Shown in pieces: positions 49,115 through 62,207 of a DNA stretch of 64,000 nucleotides. The notes below the pieces were generated by a model. It was not told where the DNA came from. It ran no database searches and saw only the letters and a list, made by a program, of their open reading frames with translations. Position 1 is the first letter of the stretch, and each line of letters begins with the position of its first letter. The DNA comes from Megalopta genalis (Eukaryota > Arthropoda > Insecta > Hymenoptera > Halictidae), in NCBI RefSeq assembly GCF_051020955.1, contig NW_027476270.1, forward strand, positions 124,001-188,000. The letters run 5' to 3'. A program made the position numbers and the translations under genes.

Positions 49115-49950
49115 GGATTTGAAGCTAACTCGTTTGTTTTGCATGGATTTGAAGATACCTCGTTTGTTTCGACTTTATTTGAATCTGTACCATTTATTTC
49201 GCAAGCATTTGAAGCTAATTCATTTGTGTCGCATGGATATGATGCTAAGCCTTCTGCTTCGCATTGATTTGAAGCTAAAACATGTGTTACGCATGGATTT
49301 GAAGCTAAATCATGTGTTTCGCATGGATTTGAAGCCATGCCTTCTACTTCGCATTGATTTGTAGCTAAATTATGTGTTTTGCATGGATTTGAAGCTAACT
49401 CGCTTGTTTTTTCATGGATTTGAAGATACCTCGTTTGTTTCGACTTTATTTGAATCTGTACCATTTATTTCGCAAGCATTTGAAGCTAATTCATTTGTGT
49501 CGCATGGATATGATGCTAAGCCTTCTGCTTCGCTTTGTTTTGAAGCTAAAACATGTGTTACGCATGGATTTGAAGCTAAATCATGTGTTTCGCATGGATT
49601 TGAAGCCATGCCTTCTACTTCGCATTGATTTGTAGCTAAATTATGTGTTTTGCATGGATTTGAAGCTAACTCGTTTGTTTTGCATGGATTTGAAGATACC
49701 TCGTTTGTTTCGACTTTATTTGAATCTGTACCATTTATTTCGCAAGCATTTGAAGGTAATTCATTTGTGTCGCATGGATATGATGCTAAGCCTTCTGCTT
49801 CGCATTGATTTGAAGCTGAAACATGTGTTACGCATGGATTTGAAGCTAAATCATGTGTTTCGCATGGATTTGAAGCCATGCCTTCTACTTCGCATTGATT
49901 TGTAGCTAAATTATGTGTTTTGCATGGATTTGAAGCTAAGTCGTTTGTTT
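49115..49950. repeat. Three tandem ~270-bp units
   Basis: Three copies of a nine-monomer unit. The marker CATGGATTTGAAGATACC recurs at 49,142, 49,413 and 49,683 (spacings 271 and 270). One copy has an extra T in GTTTTTTCATGG near 49,411. Single relatives of this unit are at about 54,350, 59,365 and 63,146. Confidence 0.83.
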
Positions 49951-52271
49951 CGCCTGCATTTGAAGCTATATCATTTATATCGCAAGTATTTGAAGCTAAA
50001 TCATTCGTTTCGCATTGCTTTGAAGCTAAGCCTTGTACTTCGCATTGATTTGAAACTAAATCATGTGTTTCGCTTGGATTTGAAGCTAAATCATGTGTTT
50101 CGCATTGATTTGAAGGTATATCAATTATATCGCAAGTATTTGAAGCTAAATCATTTGTGTCGTATGGCTTTGAAGCTAACTCGTTTGTTTCGCTTGCATT
50201 TGAAGTTATATCACTTATGTTGCAAGTATTTGATTTGTGTTGCATGGATTTGATGCTAACACTTCTGCTTCGTATTGATTTGAAGCTAAAACATGTGATA
50301 CGCATGGATTTGAAGTAAATCCTGGCTTTCGCATGGATTTGAAGCTAAGCCTTTTACTTCGCATTGATTTGCAGCTAAATTATGTGTTTCGCATGCATTC
50401 GAAGCTTAATCATGTGTTCTGAATTGATTTGAAGCTAAGTCGTTTGTGTCGCCTGCATTTGTAGCTATTTCATTGTTGTGGCGAGTATTTGAAGCTAAAC
50501 CATTTGATTCGCATGGATTTGATGCTAAGCCTTCCACTTGGCACTGATTTGAATCTAATTCATTTGTGTGGCATGGATTTGAAGATAAGCCTTCTACTTC
50601 GCATTGATGGTAGCTAAATCATGTGTTTTCCATGAATTTGAAGCTAACTCGTTTGTTTCGCATGCAGTTGAATCTAAATCATGTATATTACAAGTATGTG
50701 AAGCTAAACCATTTGATTCGCACGGATTTGATGCTAAACCACGTGTTTCCAATGAATTTGAACCTTAATCGTGTGTTTCGCATGTATTTGAAGCTTAATC
50801 ATGTCTTCTGAATGGATTTGAAGCTAAGTCGTTTGTGTCGCCTGCATTTGTAGCTATTTCATTTATGTGGCAAGTATGTGAAGCTAAATCATTTGTTTCG
50901 CATGGATTTGAAGCTAAACTTTCTGCATTGCATTTATATGAAACTGAATCAAGTTTTTCTCTTGGATTTGAAGAAAACTCACTGGTTTCGCATGTAGTTG
51001 AAGCTAAATCATGTATATCACAAATGTTTGTAGCTAAACAATTTGTTTCGCATGGATTTGAAGCCAAGCCTTCTACTTCGCATTGATTTGAAACTAAATC
51101 ATGTGTTTCGCTTGGATGTGAAGCTATCTCGTTTGTTTCGCATGCACTTGAATCTAAATCACTTATATCACAAGTATTTGAAGCTAAACCATCTGATTCG
51201 CACGGATTTGATGCTAAACCACGTGTTTCCCATGAATTTGAACCTAAATCATGTCTTCCGCCTGCATTTGAAGCTATATCATGTATATGACAAGCATTTG
51301 AATCTAAATAATTCGTTTCGCATGGATTTGAATCCAAGCCTTCTACTTCGCATTGATTTGAAGCTAAATCATGTGTTTCGCTTGGATTTGAAGCTAACTC
51401 GTTTGTTTCGCATGCATTTCAAGCTATATCATTTTTATCGCAAGTATTTGAAGCTAAACCATTTGATTCGCTTGGATTTGAAGCTAACTCGTTTGTTTCG
51501 CATGCAGTTGAAGCTGTATCATTTATATCGCAAGTATGTGAAGCTAAATAATTTGTTTCGCATGGATTTGAAGCTATGCCTTCTACTTCACATTGATTTG
51601 AAACTAAATCATAAATTCGCTTGGATTTGAAGCTATACCTTCTATATCGCATTCATTTGAAATTAGTCATGTTTTTTGCATGGATTTGTAGCTAACTCGT
51701 TTGTTTCGCCTGCAGATGAAGCTATATCAATTATATCGCAAGTATTTGAAGCTAAATCATTTGTGTCGCATGGCTTTGAATCTAAGCATTCTACTTCGCA
51801 TTGATTTGAAGCTAAATAATGTGTTTCGCATGGATTTGAAGCTATGCCTTCTACCTTGCATTAATTTGAAGGTAAATCATGTGTTTCGCTTAAATTTGAA
51901 AGTAACTCGTATGTTTCGCCAGCATTTGAAGCTATATCATTTATATCGCAAGTATGTGAAGCTAAATCATTTGTTTCGCATGGATTTGGAGCTATGCCTA
52001 CTACTTCGCATTGATTTGAAACTAAATCATGCGTTTCGCTTGGATTTGAAGGTAACTCGTTTGTTTCGCCTGCATTTGAAGCTTTATCAATTATATCGCA
52101 AGTATTTGAAGCTAAATCATTTGTGTCGCATGGCTTTGAAGCTAACTCGTTTGTTTCGCCTGCATTGAAGCTATATCACTTCTATCGCAAGTATTTGAAG
52201 CTAAATCATTTGTGTCGCACGGATTTGAAGCTAAGCCTTCTACTTCGCATTGATTTGAAAATAAATCATGC

Positions 52272-55200
52272 GTTTCGCTTGGATTTGAAGGTAACTCGTT
52301 TGTTTCGCCTGCATTTAAAGCTTTATCAATTAAATCCCAAGTATTTGAAGCTAAATCATTTGTGTCGCATGGCTTTGAGGATAAGCCTTCTACTTCACAT
52401 TGTTTTGAAACTAAACCATGTGTTTCGCTTGGATTTGAAGCTAACTCGTTTGTTTCGCCTGCATTTGAAGCTATATCACTTATATCGCAAGTATGTGAAG
52501 CTAAATCATGTGTTTCGCATGGATTTGAAAATAACTCGTTTGTTTCGCCTGCATTTGAAGCTAAATCATGATTATCACAAGTATCTGAATCCAAACCATT
52601 TGTTTCGCAAGAATATGAAGCTAAACCATGTTTGTTTCGCATGAATTTGAAGCTAAATCATGAGTTTCGCACAGATTTGAAGCTAATTCGTTTGTTTCGC
52701 CTGCATTTGAAGCTATATCACTTATATCGCAAGTATGTGAAGCTAAATCATGTGTTTCGCATGGATTTAAAAATAACTCGTTTGTTTCGCCTGCATTTGA
52801 AGCTAAATCATGATTATCACAAGTATCTGAATCCAAACCATTTGTTTCGCAAGAATATGAAGCTAAACCATGTTTGTTTCGCATGAATTTGAAGCTAAAT
52901 CATGAGTTTCGCACAGATTTGAAGCTAATTCGTTTGTTTCGCCTGCATTTGAAGCTATATCAATTATATCGCAAGTATTTGAAGCTAAATCATTTGTGTC
53001 GCATGGCTTTGAAGATAAGCCTTCTGTTTGCATTAATTTGAAGGTAAATCATGTTTTTCGCTTGGATTTGAAGCTAACTCGTTTGTTTCGCCTGCATTTG
53101 AAGCGTTATCAATTATATCGCAAGTATTTGAAGGTAAATCATTTTTGTCGCGTGGATTTGAAGCTACGTCTTCTACATCGCATTGATTTGAAGCTAAATC
53201 ATGTGTTTCGCATCGATTTGAAGCTGAGCCTTCTACTTCGCATTGATTTGAAGCTAAATCATGTCTTCCGCTTGGATTTGAAGCTAACTCGTTTGTTTCG
53301 CCAGCATTTGAAGCTATATCAATTATATCGCAAGTATTTGAAGCTAAATCATTTGTTTCGCATGAATTTTAAGCTAAGCCTCATACATCGCATTGTTTTG
53401 TAGATAAATCATGTGTTTCGCATGGATTTGAAGTTATACCTTCCATATCGTATTGATTTCAAGCTTAATGATGTGTTTCGCATGGATTTGAAGCTAAGCC
53501 TTCTACTTCGCATTGATTTGAAACTAAATCATTTGTTTCGAATTGCTTTGCAGCTAAGCCTTCAACTTCGCATTGAGTTGAAGCTAAATCATTTGTTTCC
53601 CTTGGATTTGAAGCTAACGCGAGTGTTTCGCATGCAGTTGAAGCTAAATCATGTTTATCATAAGTATCTGAAGCTAAACCATCTGTTTCTCAAGATTTTG
53701 AAGCTAAACCATGTGTTTCTCATGTATTTGAATCTAAATCATGTGTTTCGCATGGATTTGTTGCTAACTCGTTTCTTTCTCAAGCATTTGAAGCAGTATC
53801 ACCTATATTCGCAAGTATATGATGCTAAGTCATTTGATTCGTATGGATATGAAGCTAAGCCTTCTACTTCGCATTGATTTGAAGCTAAATCACGTGTTTC
53901 GCTTGGTTTTAAAACTAACTCGTTTGTTTCGCCAGCATTTGAAGCTATATCATTTATATCGCAAGTATTTGAAGCTAAATCATTTGTGTCGCATGGTTTT
54001 GAAGATAACTCGTTTGTTTTTCCTGCATTTGAAGCTATTTCATTTATATCGCAAGTATTTGAAGGTAACTTATATATTTCGCATGGATTTGAAGATAAGC
54101 TTTCAACTTCGCATTGATTTGAATTTAAATCATGTGTTTCCCTTGAATTTGAAGCTAACTCGTTTGTTTCGTATGCAGTTGAAGCTAAATCATGTTTATC
54201 ACAATTATCTGAAGCAAACCATTTGTTTCACAAGAATATGAAGCAAAACCAGTTGTTACGTATGAATTTGAATCTAAATCATGTGTTTCCCATGGAATTG
54301 ATGCTAAATCATGTGCTTCGCATGGATTTGAAGCTAACTCGTTTGTTTTGCATGGATTTGAAGATATCTCGTTTGTTTCGACTTTATTTGAATCTGTACC
54401 GTATATTTCGCAAGCATTTGAAGCTAGTTCATTTGTGCCGCATGGATTTGATGCTAAGCCTTCTGCTTCGCATTGATTTGAAGCTAAAACGTGTGACACG
54501 CATGGATTTGAAGCTAAATCATGTGTTTCGCATGGATTTGAAGCTACGCCTTCTACGTCGCATTGATTTGAAGCTTAATCATGTGTTTCGCATGGATTTG
54601 AAGCTAAGTCGATTGTTTCGCTTGCATTTGATGCTATATCACTTATATCGCAAGTATCTCAAGCTAAATCATTTTTTCCGCATGGATTAGAAGCTAAGAC
54701 AACTAGTTCGAATTGATTTGAAGCAAAATCATGAGTTTCGGATGGATCAGAAGCTAACTCGTTTGTATCGCCTGCATTTGGAGCTATATCATTTATATCG
54801 CAAGTATTTGAAGCTAAAACATTTGTGTCGCATGGATTTGAAGCTAAACCTTCTACATAGCATTGATTTGCAGCTAAATCATGTGCTTCGCGTGGAGTTG
54901 AAGCTAACTCGTTTGATTCACCTGCATTTGAAGCTATATCACCTATATTCCAAGTGCTGAAGCTCAATCATTTGTTCCACATGTATTTGAAGCTAAACCT
55001 ACTACATCGCATTGATTTGAAGCTTAATCATGTGTTTTGCATGGATTTTAAGCTAACTCGTTTATTTAGCCTGCATTTGAAGCTATATCACTTATATCGC
55101 AAGTATCTGAAGCTAAATCATTTGTTTCGCATGGATTTGAAGCTAAACCTTCTACGTCGCATTGATTTGCAGATAAATCATGTGTTTCGCAACGATTTGA

Positions 55201-56050
55201 AGATATAGCTTCCATATCGCATTGATTTGAAGCTTAATCATGTGTTTCGCATGGATTTGAAGCTAACTCGTTTGTTTCGCCTGCATTTGAAGCTATATCA
55301 TTTATATCGCAAGTATATGAAGCTAAACCATTTCTTTCGCAAGAATATGAAGCTAAACCATGTGTTTCGCGTGGATTTGAAGCTAAGTCGTTTGTTTCGC
55401 CTGCATTTGAAACTATTTGAATTATATCGCAAGTAATTGAAGTTGAATCATTTGTGTCGCATGGCTTTGAGGATAAGCCTTCTACTTCGCATTGATTTGA
55501 AGCTTAATCATGTGTTTCGCATGGATTTGAAGCTAACTCGTTTGTTTCGCATGCAGTTGAAGCTAACTCAAGTGTATCACAAGTATTTGAAGCTAAACCA
55601 TTTGCTTCGCATGGATTCGTAGATCAGCCTTCTACTTCGCATTGATTTGAAGCTAAATAATGTGTTTGGCTTGGATTTGAAGCTATCTCGTTTGTTTCGC
55701 ATGCAGTTGAAGCTAAATCATGTTTATCTCAATTATCTGAAGCTAAACTTTTGTTTCACAAGAATATGAAGCTGAACCATTTGTTTCGCATGAATTTGAT
55801 TCTAAATCATGAGTTTCCCATGGATTTAGTGCTAAATCATGTGTTTCGCAAGCATTTGAAGCTAATTCATTTGTGTCGCATGAATATGATGCTAAGCCTT
55901 CTGCTTCGCATTGATTTGAAGCTAAAACATGTGTTACGCATGGATTTGAAGCTAAATCATGTGTTTCGCAAGGATTTGAAGTCATGCCTTCTACTTCGCA
56001 TTGATTTGTAGCTAAGCCTTCTACTTCGCATTGATTTGAAACTAGACCAT
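52272..56050. repeat. Right-arm block pair U1-Y1
   Basis: U1 (about 52,272-53,405) followed by Y1 (about 53,406-56,050). U1 recurs 3,781 bp later; Y1 recurs 5,014 bp later and again 3,781 bp after that. Inside U, a 264-bp piece containing CATGTTTGTTTCGC is itself tandemly repeated (52,621 and 52,875). Confidence 0.8.
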
Positions 56051-58435
56051 GTGTTTCGCTTGGATTTGAAGGTAACTCGTTTGTTTCGCCTGCATTTGAA
56101 GCTTTATCAATTAAATCCCAAGTATTTGAAGCTAAATCATTTGTGTCGCATGGCTTTGAGGATAAGCCTTCTACTTCACATTGTTTTGAAACTAAACCAT
56201 GTGTTTCGCTTGGATTTGAAGCTAACTCGTTTGTTTCGCCTGCATTTGAAGCTATATCACTTATATCGCAAGTATGTGAAGCTAAATCATGTGTTTCGCA
56301 TGGATTTGAAAATAACTCGTTTGTTTCGCCTGCATTTGAAGCTAAATCATGATTATCACAAGTATCTGAATCCAAACCATTTGTTTCGCAAGAATATGAA
56401 GCTAAACCATGTTTGTTTCGCATGAATTTGAAGCTAAATCATGAGTTTCGCACAGATTTGAAGCTAATTCGTTTGTTTCGCCTGCATTTGAAGCTATATC
56501 ACTTATATCGCAAGTATGTGAAGCTAAATCATGTGTTTCGCATGGATTTGAAAATAACTCGTTTGTTTCGCCTGCATTTGAAGCTAAATCATGATTATCA
56601 CAAGTATCGGAATCCAAACCATTTGTTTCGCAAGAATATGAAGCTAAACCATGTTTGTTTCGCATGAATTTGAAGCTAAATCATGAGTTTCGCACAGATT
56701 TGAAGCTAATTCGTTTGTTTCGCCTGCATTTGAAGCTATATCAATTATATCGCAAGTATTTGAAGCTAAATCATTTGTGTCGCATGGCTTTGAAGATAAG
56801 CCTTCTGTTTGCATTAATTTGAAGGTAAATCATGTTTTTCGCTTGGATTTGAAGCTAACTCGTTTGTTTCGCCTGCATTTGAAGCGTTATCAATTATATC
56901 GCAAGTATTTGAAGGTAAATCATTTTTGTCGCGTGGATTTGAAGCTACGCCTTCTACATCGCATTGATTTGAAGCTAAATCATGTGTTTCGCATCGATTT
57001 GAAGCTGAGCCTTCTACTTCGCATTGATTTGAAGCTAAATCATGTCTTCCGCTTGGATTTGAAGCTAACTCGTTTGTTTCGCCAGCATTTGAAGCTATAT
57101 CAATTATATCGCAAGTATTTGAAGCTAAATCATTTGTTTCGCATGAATTTTAAGCTAAGCCTCATACATCGCATTGTTTTGTAGATAAATCATGTGTTTC
57201 GCAAGGATTTGAAGTCATGCCTTCTACTTCGCATTGATTTGTAGCTAAGCCTTCTACTTCGCATTGATTTGAAACTAGACCATGTGTTTCGCTTGGATTT
57301 GAAGGTAACTCGTTTGTTTCGCCTGCATTTGAAGCTTTATCAATTAAATCCCAAGTATTTGAAGCTAAATCATTTGTGTCGCATGGCTTTGAGGATAAGC
57401 CTTCTACTTCACATTGTTTTGAAACTAAACCATGTGTTTCGCTTGGATTTGAAGCTAACTCGTTTGTTTCGCCTGCATTTGAAGCTATATCACTTATATC
57501 GCAAGTATGTGAAGCTAAATCATGTGTTTCGCATGGATTTGAAAATAACTCGTTTGTTTCGCCTGCATTTGAAGCTAAATCATGATTATCACAAGTATCT
57601 GAATCCAAACCATTTGTTTCGCAAGAATATGAAGCTAAACCATGTTTGTTTCGCATGAATTTGAAGCTAAATCATGAGTTTCGCACAGATTTGAAGCTAA
57701 TTCGTTTGTTTCGCCTGCATTTGAAGCTATATCACTTATATCGCAAGTATGTGAAGCTAAATCATGTGTTTCGCATGGATTTGAAAATAACTCGTTTGTT
57801 TCGCCTGCATTTGAAGCTAAATCATGATTATCACAAGTATCGGAATCCAAACCATTTGTTTCGCAAGAATATGAAGCTAAACCATGTTTGTTTCGCATGA
57901 ATTTGAAGCTAAATCATGAGTTTCGCACAGATTTGAAGCTAATTCGTTTGTTTCGCCTGCATTTGAAGCTATATCAATTATATCGCAAGTATTTGAAGCT
58001 AAATCATTTGTGTCGCATGGCTTTGAAGATAAGCCTTCTGTTTGCATTAATTTGAAGGTAAATCATGTTTTTCGCTTGGATTTGAAGCTAACTCGTTTGT
58101 TTCGCCTGCATTTGAAGCGTTATCAATTATATCGCAAGTATTTGAAGGTAAATCATTTTTGTCGCGTGGATTTGAAGCTACGCCTTCTACATCGCATTGA
58201 TTTGAAGCTAAATCATGTGTTTCGCATCGATTTGAAGCTGAGCCTTCTACTTCGCATTGATTTGAAGCTAAATCATGTCTTCCGCTTGGATTTGAAGCTA
58301 ACTCGTTTGTTTCGCCAGCATTTGAAGCTATATCAATTATATCGCAAGTATTTGAAGCTAAATCATTTGTTTCGCATGAATTTTAAGCTAAGCCTCATAC
58401 ATCGCATTGTTTTGTAGATAAATCATGTGTTTCGC
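55970..58435. repeat. 1,233-bp tandem duplication (U2-U3)
   Basis: Two head-to-tail copies of a 1,233-bp unit with boundaries near the GCAAGGATTTGAAGTCATGCC variant at about 55,969 and 57,202. Almost no differences were noticed between the copies. 1,233 is 41 monomers plus three bases. Confidence 0.85.
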
Positions 58436-61400
58436 ATGGATTTGAAGTTATACCTTCCATATCGTATTGATTTCAAGCTTAATGATGTGTTTCGCATGGA
58501 TTTGAAGCTAAGCCTTCTACTTCGCATTGATTTGAAACTAAATCATTTGTTTCGAATTGCTTTGCAGCTAAGCCTTCAACTTCGCATTGAGTTGAAGCTA
58601 AATCATTTGTTTCCCTTGGATTTGAAGCTAACGCGAGTGTTTCGCATGCAGTTGAAGCTAAATCATGTTTATCATAAGTATCTGAAGCTAAACCATCTGT
58701 TTCTCAAGATTTTGAAGCTAAACCATGTGTTTCTCATGGATTTGAATCTAAATCATGTGTTTCGCATGGATTTGATGCTAACTCGTTTCTTTCTCAAGCA
58801 TTTGAAGCAGTATCACCTATATTCGCAAGTATATGATGCTAAGTCATTTGATTCGTATGGATATGAAGCTAAGCCTTCTACTTCGCATTGATTTGAAGCT
58901 AAATCACGTGTTTCGCTTGGTTTTAAAACTAACTCGTTTGTTTCGCCAGCATTTGAAGCTATATCATTTATATCGCAAGTATTTGAAGCTAAATCATTTG
59001 TGTCGCATGGTTTTGAAGATAACTCGTTTGTTTTTCCTGCATTTGAAGCTATTTCATTTATATCGCAAGTATTTGAAGGTAACTTATATATTTCGCATGG
59101 ATTTGAAGATAAGCTTTCAACTTCGCATTGATTTGAATTTAAATCATGTGTTTCCCTTGAATTTGAAGCTAACTCGTTTGTTTCGTATGCAGTTGAAGCT
59201 AAATCATGTTTATCACAATTATCTGAAGCAAACCATTTGTTTCACAAGAATATGAAGCAAAACCAGTTGTTACGTATGAATTTGAATCTAAATCATGTGT
59301 TTCCCATGGAATTGATGCTAAATCATGTGCTTCGCATGGATTTGAAGCTAACTCGTTTGTTTTGCATGGATTTGAAGATATCTCGTTTGTTTCGACTTTA
59401 TTTGAATCTGTACCGTATATTTCGCAAGCATTTGAAGCTAGTTCATTTGTGCCGCATGGATTTGATGCTAAGCCTTCTGCTTCGCATTGATTTGAAGCTA
59501 AAACGTGTGACACGCATGGATTTGAAGCTAAATCATGTGTTTCGCATGGATTTGAAGCTAAGCCTTCTACGTCGCATTGATTTGAAGCTTAATCATGTGT
59601 TTCGCATGGATTTGAAGCTAAGTCGATTGTTTCGCTTGCATTTGATGCTATATCACTTATATCGCAAGTATCTCAAGCTAAATCATTTTTTCCGCATGGA
59701 TTAGAAGCTAAGACAACTAGTTCGAATTGATTTGAAGCAAAATCATGAGTTTCGGATGGATCAGAAGCTAACTCGTTTGTATCGCCTGCATTTGGAGCTA
59801 TATCATTTATATCGCAAGTATTTGAAGCTAAAACATTTGTGTCGCATGGATTTGAAGCTAAACCTTCTACATAGCATTGATTTGCAGCTAAATCATGTGC
59901 TTCGCGTGGAGTTGAAGCTAACTCGTTTGATTCACCTGCATTTGAAGCTATATCACCTATATTCCAAGTGCTGAAGCTCAATCATTTGTTCCACATGTAT
60001 TTGAAGCTAAACCTACTACATCGCATTGATTTGAAGCTTAATCATGTGTTTTGCATGGATTTTAAGCTAACTCGTTTATTTAGCCTGCATTTGAAGCTAT
60101 ATCACTTATATCGCAAGTATCTCAAGCTAAATCATTTGTTTCGCATGGATTTGAAGCTAAACCTTCTACGTCGCATTGATTTGCAGATAAATCATGTGTT
60201 TCGCAACGATTTGAAGATATAGCTTCCATATCGCATTGATTTGAAGCTTAATCATGTGTTTCGCATGGATTTGAAGCTAACTCGTTTGTTTCGCCTGCAT
60301 TTGAAGCTATATCATTTATATCGCAAGTATATGAAGCTAAACCATTTCTTTCGCAAGAATATGAAGCTAAACCATGTGTTTCGCGTGGATTTGAAGCTAA
60401 GTCGTTTGTTTCGCCTGCATTTGAAACTATTTGAATTATATCGCAAGTAATTGAAGTTGAATCATTTGTGTCGCATGGCTTTGAGGATAAGCCTTCTACT
60501 TCGCATTGATTTGAAGCTTAATCATGTGTTTCGCATGGATTTGAAGCTAACTCGTTTGTTTCGCATGCAGTTGAAGCTAACTCAAGTGTATCACAAGTAT
60601 TTGAAGCTAAACCATTTGCTTCGCATGGATTCGTAGATCAGCCTTCTACTTCGCATTGATTTGAAGCTAAATAATGTGTTTGGCTTGGATTTGAAGCTAT
60701 CTCGTTTGTTTCGCATGCAGTTGAAGCTAAATCATGTTTATCTCAATTATCTGAAGCTAAACTTTTGTTTCACAAGAATATGAAGCTGAACCATTTGTTT
60801 CGCATGAATTTGATTCTAAATCATGAGTTTCCCATGGATTTAGTGCTAAATCATGTGTTTCGCAAGCATTTGAAGCTAATTCATTTGTGTCGCATGAATA
60901 TGATGCTAAGCCTTCTGCTTCGCATTGATTTGAAGCTAAAACATGTGTTACGCATGGATTTGAAGCTAAATCATGTGTTTCGCAAGGATTTGAAGTCATG
61001 CCTTCTACTTCGCATTGATTTGTAGCTAAGCCTTCTACTTCGCATTGATTTGAAACTAGACCATGTGTTTCGCTTGGATTTGAAGGTAACTCGTTTGTTT
61101 CGCCTGCATTTGAAGCTTTATCAATTAAATCCCAAGTATTTGAAGCTAAATCATTTGTGTCGCATGGCTTTGAGGATAAGCCTTCTACTTCACATTGTTT
61201 TGAAACTAAACCATGTGTTTCGCTTGGATTTGAAGCTAACTCGTTTGTTTCGCCTGCATTTGAAGCTATATCACTTATATCGCAAGTATGTGAAGCTAAA
61301 TCATGTGTTTCGCATGGATTTGAAAATAACTCGTTTGTTTCGCCTGCATTTGAAGCTAAATCATGATTATCACAAGTATCTGAATCCAAACCATTTGTTT

Positions 61401-62207
61401 CGCAAGAATATGAAGCTAAACCATGTTTGTTTCGCATGAATTTGAAGCTAAATCATGAGTTTCGCACAGATTTGAAGCTAATTCGTTTGTTTCGCCTGCA
61501 TTTGAAGCTATATCACTTATATCGCAAGTATGTGAAGCTAAATCATGTGTTTCGCATGGATTTGAAAATAACTCGTTTGTTTCGCCTGCATTTGAAGCTA
61601 AATCATGATTATCACAAGTATCGGAATCCAAACCATTTGTTTCGCAAGAATATGAAGCTAAACCATGTTTGTTTCGCATGAATTTGAAGCTAAATCATGA
61701 GTTTCGCACAGATTTGAAGCTAATTCGTTTGTTTCGCCTGCATTTGAAGCTATATCAATTATATCGCAAGTATTTGAAGCTAAATCATTTGTGTCGCATG
61801 GCTTTGAAGATAAGCCTTCTGTTTGCATTAATTTGAAGGTAAATCATGTTTTTCGCTTGGATTTGAAGCTAACTCGTTTGTTTCGCCTGCATTTGAAGCG
61901 TTATCAATTATATCGCAAGTATTTGAAGGTAAATCATTTTTGTCGCGTGGATTTGAAGCTACGCCTTCTACATCGCATTGATTTGAAGCTAAATCATGTG
62001 TTTCGCATCGATTTGAAGCTGAGCCTTCTACTTCGCATTGATTTGAAGCTAAATCATGTCTTCCGCTTGGATTTGAAGCTAACTCGTTTGTTTCGCCAGC
62101 ATTTGAAGCTATATCAATTATATCGCAAGTATTTGAAGCTAAATCATTTGTTTCGCATGAATTTTAAGCTAAGCCTCCTACATCGCATTGTTTTGTAGAT
62201 AAATCAT
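58427..62207. repeat. Right-arm block pair Y2-U4 (3,781 bp)
   Basis: Corresponds to Y1 plus the following U at an offset of 5,014 bp, and is repeated at 62,208 onward. 3,781 bp is 126 monomers plus one base. A few substitutions separate it from Y1. Confidence 0.85.

Larger units (their letters stand above)
46039..52270. repeat. Diverged satellite zone right of the Pao element
   Basis: The 30-bp phase is retained, but many monomers carry private changes, and few kb-scale copies are recognisable besides the local 150- and 270-bp units. It contrasts with the homogenised blocks that follow. The stretch 50,200-51,000 is among the most irregular, with several indels. Confidence 0.6.
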
